Below are positions 14,377-17,248 of a stretch of DNA of 17,248 bases, one piece after another. Made by a program: the position numbers and the translations under genes. The stretch's first letter is position 1. Each line of letters opens with the position of its first letter. The stretch spans positions 1 to 17,248 of the forward strand of contig JAFRRE010000194.1 of NCBI GenBank assembly GCA_017428285.1. Reading direction: 5' to 3'. This DNA is from Bacteroidales bacterium (GTDB lineage: Bacteria > Bacteroidota > Bacteroidia > Bacteroidales > F082). The notes below the pieces were generated by a model. It did not search any database and had not been told where the DNA came from. It was given only the letters and a program-made list of their open reading frames with translations.

Positions 14377-15972
14377 ATGATAAATCACAAACATTTAAGC
14401 ATCTTTGCCCTTGCCAGCCTTATGGCTTTGGCCGCCTGTAATCCCAAGGAACCCATCCCCGAGGTCATCAGCGAAGAGACCTATGCCGGCGGCGAACTGG
14501 GCACCACCTTCAACACTTCCCAATCCGCCTATGAAGACCCCACCCCTGCCGTCGAACAGGCTGGTTTGACCACTGCGTTCAAATATGGCGAGTACTTCTT
14601 TGAGCGCACCTACACGCAAAACAACGAGCCTTTCAACGGCCTCGGTCCCCTTTACATCCGCAGCAGCTGCATCGCCTGCCATCCTGGATATGGTCACGGC
14701 ATGCGCATGAACCGCTACCGCGCCGACGACTGGGGCAACGGCTACCTGCTCGTCTTCACCGACAAGAACGACACCTACCTCAGCTCTTACACCGGTATGC
14801 CTCAAACCAAGGCCGTCGCTCCCTTCAAGGCACCCTTGGACGAGACCCAAATCCAAATCAACTGGCTGAGCTACACCGACGAATGGGGCAACCAGTTCCC
14901 CGACGGCGAGCGCTACAACCTCACTTATCCCGAGGTCTACATCCCCGAAGAGGCCTTCTACGTGCCGCTTGAAGTGGGTGGCCAGCCTATCCCCTACAGC
15001 GACTTCGTGTGCCGCCTCGAATCGACCATCGGCATCTACGGCACTGGCCTGATCGACGCCATCCCCGACGACTCGCTGAAGGCTCAATACCAGAAGGAAG
15101 AGAACGACGGCTACATGCAAAACGGCCTCAACCCGGCCATGTGGGCTGGCGGCGACTGGGCCCCGACGGGCTACTACGCTAACACCAACCACCCGAAGCG
15201 CTACACCTACGCCCTGACCCGTGGCCCGCTGCAAGACGCCCCTGGTGCCAACGCCATCTGGAACATCACCAATGTGACGCACCGCACCAAGACCGGTCAC
15301 TACATGACCGCCGCCTACGCCACCAAGGCTTCGCAAGACCCAGATGTGCAGGCTGAGTTCTACAACTACTTCCCGCAGTACAACCTTACAGGCAATGTGG
15401 AAACCGACATCTACAACTACCTGATGATGAACGACCAAATTCCCGAATCCCTGAAGGTTCCCGAGATGAAGGATGAGGACTATGTCAACTTCATGGTTTG
15501 GCACCGTGGCTTGGCTGTCCCTGCCGCACGTAATATGGACGACCCCGATGTGCAACGCGGCAAGAAGCTCTTCAGCGAATTGGGCTGCGCCTACTGCCAC
15601 CGTCCGTCGTGGACGACCGGCGACGACATGTTCACCGACCCTGCTGGTTTCTTTGAGGATGGCGACGCCCGCCTGCCCCGCTATCCCAACCAGAAGATTT
15701 GGCCTTACAGCGACTATGTGCAACACAAGCTCCACATGGAGAACGACATCCGCACGGGCTGGTGCCGCACCACCCCGCTTTGGGGCCGTGGCCTGAGTGC
15801 CATCTGCACGGGTGCCAGCGAGCGCCTGCACGATTGCCGCGCACAAACCGTCATCGAGGCCATCATGTGGCACGGCAACACCCAAAGCGACGCCCGCCGC
15901 TCGGTGGAGAAGTTCCGCGAGCTGCCCAAAGAAGACCGCGACGCCGTGGTGAAATTCATCGACGCAATTTGA
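14377..15972 (+). CDS. di-heme oxidoreductase (DHOR/DUF1111) lipoprotein
   Basis: A 531-residue lipoprotein (lipobox LAAC, Cys21) with two c-type heme motifs: CIACH (Cys98, Cys101, His102) and CAYCH (Cys404, Cys407, His408). The C-terminus (RTTPLWGRGL, LHDCRAQTVIEAIMWHG, EDRDAVVKFIDAI) is diagnostic of the di-heme oxidoreductase/'thiol oxidoreductase' family (COG3488), distantly related to MauG and di-heme peroxidases. Here HDCRA replaces the usual HDGRA, adding a cysteine. The domain spans almost the whole mature chain. Members stand beside imelysin genes and are thought to act in electron transfer linked to iron handling; the exact reaction is not established. It closes the porin-imelysin set and needs cytochrome c maturation, whose likely gene begins at 17136. 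Confidence 0.9.
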   Translation: MINHKHLSIFALASLMALAACNPKEPIPEVISEETYAGGELGTTFNTSQSAYEDPTPAVEQAGLTTAFKYGEYFFERTYTQNNEPFNGLGPLYIRSSCIACHPGYGHGMRMNRYRADDWGNGYLLVFTDKNDTYLSSYTGMPQTKAVAPFKAPLDETQIQINWLSYTDEWGNQFPDGERYNLTYPEVYIPEEAFYVPLEVGGQPIPYSDFVCRLESTIGIYGTGLIDAIPDDSLKAQYQKEENDGYMQNGLNPAMWAGGDWAPTGYYANTNHPKRYTYALTRGPLQDAPGANAIWNITNVTHRTKTGHYMTAAYATKASQDPDVQAEFYNYFPQYNLTGNVETDIYNYLMMNDQIPESLKVPEMKDEDYVNFMVWHRGLAVPAARNMDDPDVQRGKKLFSELGCAYCHRPSWTTGDDMFTDPAGFFEDGDARLPRYPNQKIWPYSDYVQHKLHMENDIRTGWCRTTPLWGRGLSAICTGASERLHDCRAQTVIEAIMWHGNTQSDARRSVEKFRELPKEDRDAVVKFIDAI

Positions 15973-15991
15973 TTTTTGTTAGACAATAATG

Positions 15992-16014
15992 TGTAGAGAC
16001 GCAACGTCTATACA
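15992..16014. repeat. GTAGAGACG...CGTCTATAC hairpin repeat
   Basis: TGTAGAGACG and CGTCTATACA are inverted copies with one mismatch around CAA. Motifs of the GTAGAGACGCA type are frequent intergenic repeats in Bacteroidota. It lies 19 bases after the oxidoreductase stop and just before the terminator. Confidence 0.65.
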
Positions 16015-16018
16015 ATCG

Positions 16019-16049
16019 AAAAATCCCGTCGTTACTGGCGGGATTTTTT
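16019..16049 (+). terminator. intrinsic terminator after the di-heme oxidoreductase
   Basis: AAATCCCGTC (16021-16030) pairs with GGCGGGATTT (16037-16046) with one T-G wobble around the six-base loop GTTACT, followed by T to 16049. It ends the porin-imelysin-oxidoreductase unit. Confidence 0.85.
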
Positions 16050-16090
16050 CATTTTTCTTTTGCACTTCCTGTGTCAAAAAGAAAAAAGGC

Positions 16091-16098
16091 TATCTTTG
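16091..16098 (+). promoter_or_regulatory. -7 box of the membrane-protein gene
   Basis: TATCTTTG is an exact TAnnTTTG match 26 bases before the ATG at 16125. A CTG at 16069-16071 with 19 bases spacing could act as a weak -33. This box argues against the GTG start at 16071. Confidence 0.6.
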
Positions 16099-16124
16099 CA
16101 TTGTTCAAAAACAATAGAGCATAT

Positions 16125-16991
16125 ATGGATAATATTGATAATATTGATCTCCCTGAGGCCAAAACAGTGAAAGGCGGCAAGAATTTCTGGGGAAACCTGT
16201 TACGCACCGTCTTGGGTACTACCATCTCTATCCTTCTCACTTTCGGCACCAATGCCTTGATACAAAGACATCGCAGAGTTCAAGACCGCAAAATGACCGC
16301 CATGATGGTGCTAAGCAACATCGAGAGCTTCGCCCGAACCCTTGAGACGCGCTCAAATCGTATGGCACCCAGTGACAGCATCGCGGCGTGGCTCCTCTGC
16401 ACGTCCTACGAAGATCTTGAACTGCTTCCCGAGAAGGAACTCAGCCACCTAATTGACCGAGCCACCAATGTCGCAACCCTTAATCACGACCACACGGCTG
16501 AAAACGTCTTCTCCAACCACATCGAGACCTGGAAGAACGTCAACAACGTGCAATTCATCGACAATGTGGGATCCTGTTTCTCAGCCCTCAATGGTGTCGA
16601 GGAGCAATTCAACCAATGGGTAATGGGAGTGCCTGATGCCTTGCACGATGTCAAAATCAACCCTGACAAATACGAGGGTAGCACTCTCCCCATGAAGATG
16701 ATGCACTCCGATCGTGTGCGTACCGCCATGAAAGCCATTCACAATCGTCGGTGCTGGCTACGCTATGCCGCCACCTCCCTCCGCTATTTCAACTTGCAAA
16801 ACATGGCCGCCATCGGCATCTCTGAGCAGGAAGTGATAAAATACACCAATGTTCGCGAGGAAGAGAGCGAAGATACGGGTACACCTCCCGATGCCAACTC
16901 GTTCTACACTAGCGCCTACACCCTCGACAGCCTTACTACACTCACCCACCTCACCAAACGCATTGAAGAATTGAAAGCTGAAAAGGAATAA
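16125..16991 (+). CDS. unrecognised single-pass membrane protein
   Basis: A 288-residue protein that I do not recognise. Residues 1-22 are acidic then basic (KTVKGGKN). A single hydrophobic segment at about 24-46 (LLRTVLGTTISILLTFGTNALI) is followed by basic QRHRRVQDRK. By the positive-inside pattern the large C-terminal part (50-288) may be cytoplasmic, though basic residues flank both sides. The C-terminal part looks helical, with a likely coiled segment at the end (LTKRIEELKAEKE). I chose the ATG at 16125 because it follows a good promoter box; the GTG at 16071 would lie within the promoter. The arrangement recalls small Bacteroidota membrane proteins with one N-terminal helix, but I cannot assign a family. 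It is flanked by terminators on both sides and so is monocistronic. Confidence 0.7.
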   Translation: MDNIDNIDLPEAKTVKGGKNFWGNLLRTVLGTTISILLTFGTNALIQRHRRVQDRKMTAMMVLSNIESFARTLETRSNRMAPSDSIAAWLLCTSYEDLELLPEKELSHLIDRATNVATLNHDHTAENVFSNHIETWKNVNNVQFIDNVGSCFSALNGVEEQFNQWVMGVPDALHDVKINPDKYEGSTLPMKMMHSDRVRTAMKAIHNRRCWLRYAATSLRYFNLQNMAAIGISEQEVIKYTNVREEESEDTGTPPDANSFYTSAYTLDSLTTLTHLTKRIEELKAEKE

Positions 16992-17055
16992 AACAGCGGT
17001 GACGTAGTATGACCGCCCTACAAACCAACCCTCAATAATAAGGAATAAACTATGC

Positions 17056-17088
17056 AAAAATCCCCGAATATGGGGATTTTTGTTTTTG
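17056..17088. terminator. intrinsic terminator after the membrane-protein gene
   Basis: AAAAATCCCC (17056-17065) and GGGGATTTTT (17072-17081) are perfect inverted arms around GAATAT, followed by GTTTTTG. The A and T flanks make it usable on either strand. Confidence 0.85.
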
Positions 17089-17099
17089 TTGAAAATTCG

Positions 17100-17107
17100 G
17101 ATATTTG
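17100..17107 (+). promoter_or_regulatory. possible -7 box of the cytochrome c biogenesis gene
   Basis: GATATTTG matches TAnnTTTG except for the first base and lies 28 bases before the ATG at 17136. A TTG at 17080-17082 gives a 17-base spacing. The preceding terminator implies that a promoter is needed here. Confidence 0.4.
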
Positions 17108-17135
17108 CAGCCAGTTTCACCAATCTTCAAACATC

Positions 17136-17248
17136 ATGAAAAGCTTTCGCCATATCACTTCCATATTGATGATTCTGCTCATCGTTGCCCTTGCCTCTGG
17201 CACGGTCGTCGAGAAGCTACACGGCAACGACTTCGCCCTTACCCACGT
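17136..17248 (+). CDS. cytochrome c biogenesis protein (ResB/CcsA-type), N-terminal fragment
   Basis: Only the first 37 codons are present before the right edge. They encode a basic start (MKSFRH), one hydrophobic segment (about 7-24, ITSILMILLIVALASGTV) and then VVEKLHGNDFALTH. A first membrane helix ending G-T-x-x-E-x-x-x-G is characteristic of ResB-like cytochrome c biogenesis proteins, including the fused ResB-CcsA type usual in Bacteroidota. These system II proteins carry heme across the inner membrane and attach it to CxxCH motifs. Such a protein would be needed by the di-heme oxidoreductase at 14377. The call rests on a short stretch, so another membrane protein remains possible. Confidence 0.55.
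   Translation, partial: MKSFRHITSILMILLIVALASGTVVEKLHGNDFALTH

Noticed and set aside
14395..15885. A 496-codon open frame on the minus strand opposite the di-heme oxidoreductase
   Set aside because: It mirrors the codon bias of the real gene: C-ending codons on the plus strand avoid stops in this frame. The protein is Val/Gly/His-rich with no recognisable domain, while the plus strand has two CxxCH motifs and a lipobox.
16071..16124. GTG at 16071 as the start of the membrane protein
   Set aside because: The promoter-like TATCTTTG at 16091 lies inside this extension, so the ATG at 16125 is preferred.

Overview
The window looks like a chromosomal segment of a Bacteroidales bacterium (phylum Bacteroidota), probably a host-associated or anaerobic lineage. 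Support comes from several -7 boxes of the TAnnTTTG type, A-rich leaders instead of clear Shine-Dalgarno sites, a C-terminal type IX secretion (T9SS) sorting domain, many Cys-anchored lipoproteins, and families typical of the group (DUF2490, OprO/P-like porin beside imelysin, TM1586-type nitroreductase, Nim-like protein). Genus and species cannot be fixed from this sequence.

Layout. (1) 1-1175: the 3' end of a Nim/PNPOx-family flavoprotein gene, convergent with an AraC-family regulator. (2) 1313-7306: a cell-surface block with two paralogous Cthe_2159-like beta-helix proteins, one carrying a T9SS domain and one a lipoprotein, followed by a DUF2490 outer-membrane beta-barrel. (3) 7325-9970: a peroxide/redox-stress block. 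It holds a nitroreductase divergent from an OhrR-like MarR regulator, with a palindromic operator candidate between them, then a bacterioferritin-like protein, a glutathione peroxidase with a signal peptide and a 61-residue Cys-containing protein, ending at a strong terminator. (4) 10239-11507: a secreted histidine acid phosphatase behind an unusual leader (direct repeats, terminator hairpin, then a promoter-like box). (5) 11632-15972: porin, imelysin lipoprotein and di-heme oxidoreductase lipoprotein, a set associated with iron handling at the envelope. (6) 16125-17248: an unrecognised single-pass membrane protein and the start of a ResB/CcsA-type cytochrome c biogenesis gene, which may relate to the c-type hemes of the upstream oxidoreductase.

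The intergenic gaps are rich in dispersed palindromes: two complete and one half copy of a TCATTGCGAGG...GAAGCAATC element, a TTCGACA...TGTCGAA element, a GTAGAGACG hairpin and a TTTAGAGT tract. They separate genes that otherwise look co-transcribed and may act as processing or attenuation hairpins. No gene-free stretch exceeds 300 bases; the longest is 9971-10238. The best candidates for something little described are the OhrR-centred redox block, with its small coupled protein and a bacterioferritin-like protein that appears to lack most ferroxidase ligands, and the AraC/T9SS/lipoprotein beta-helix surface block.
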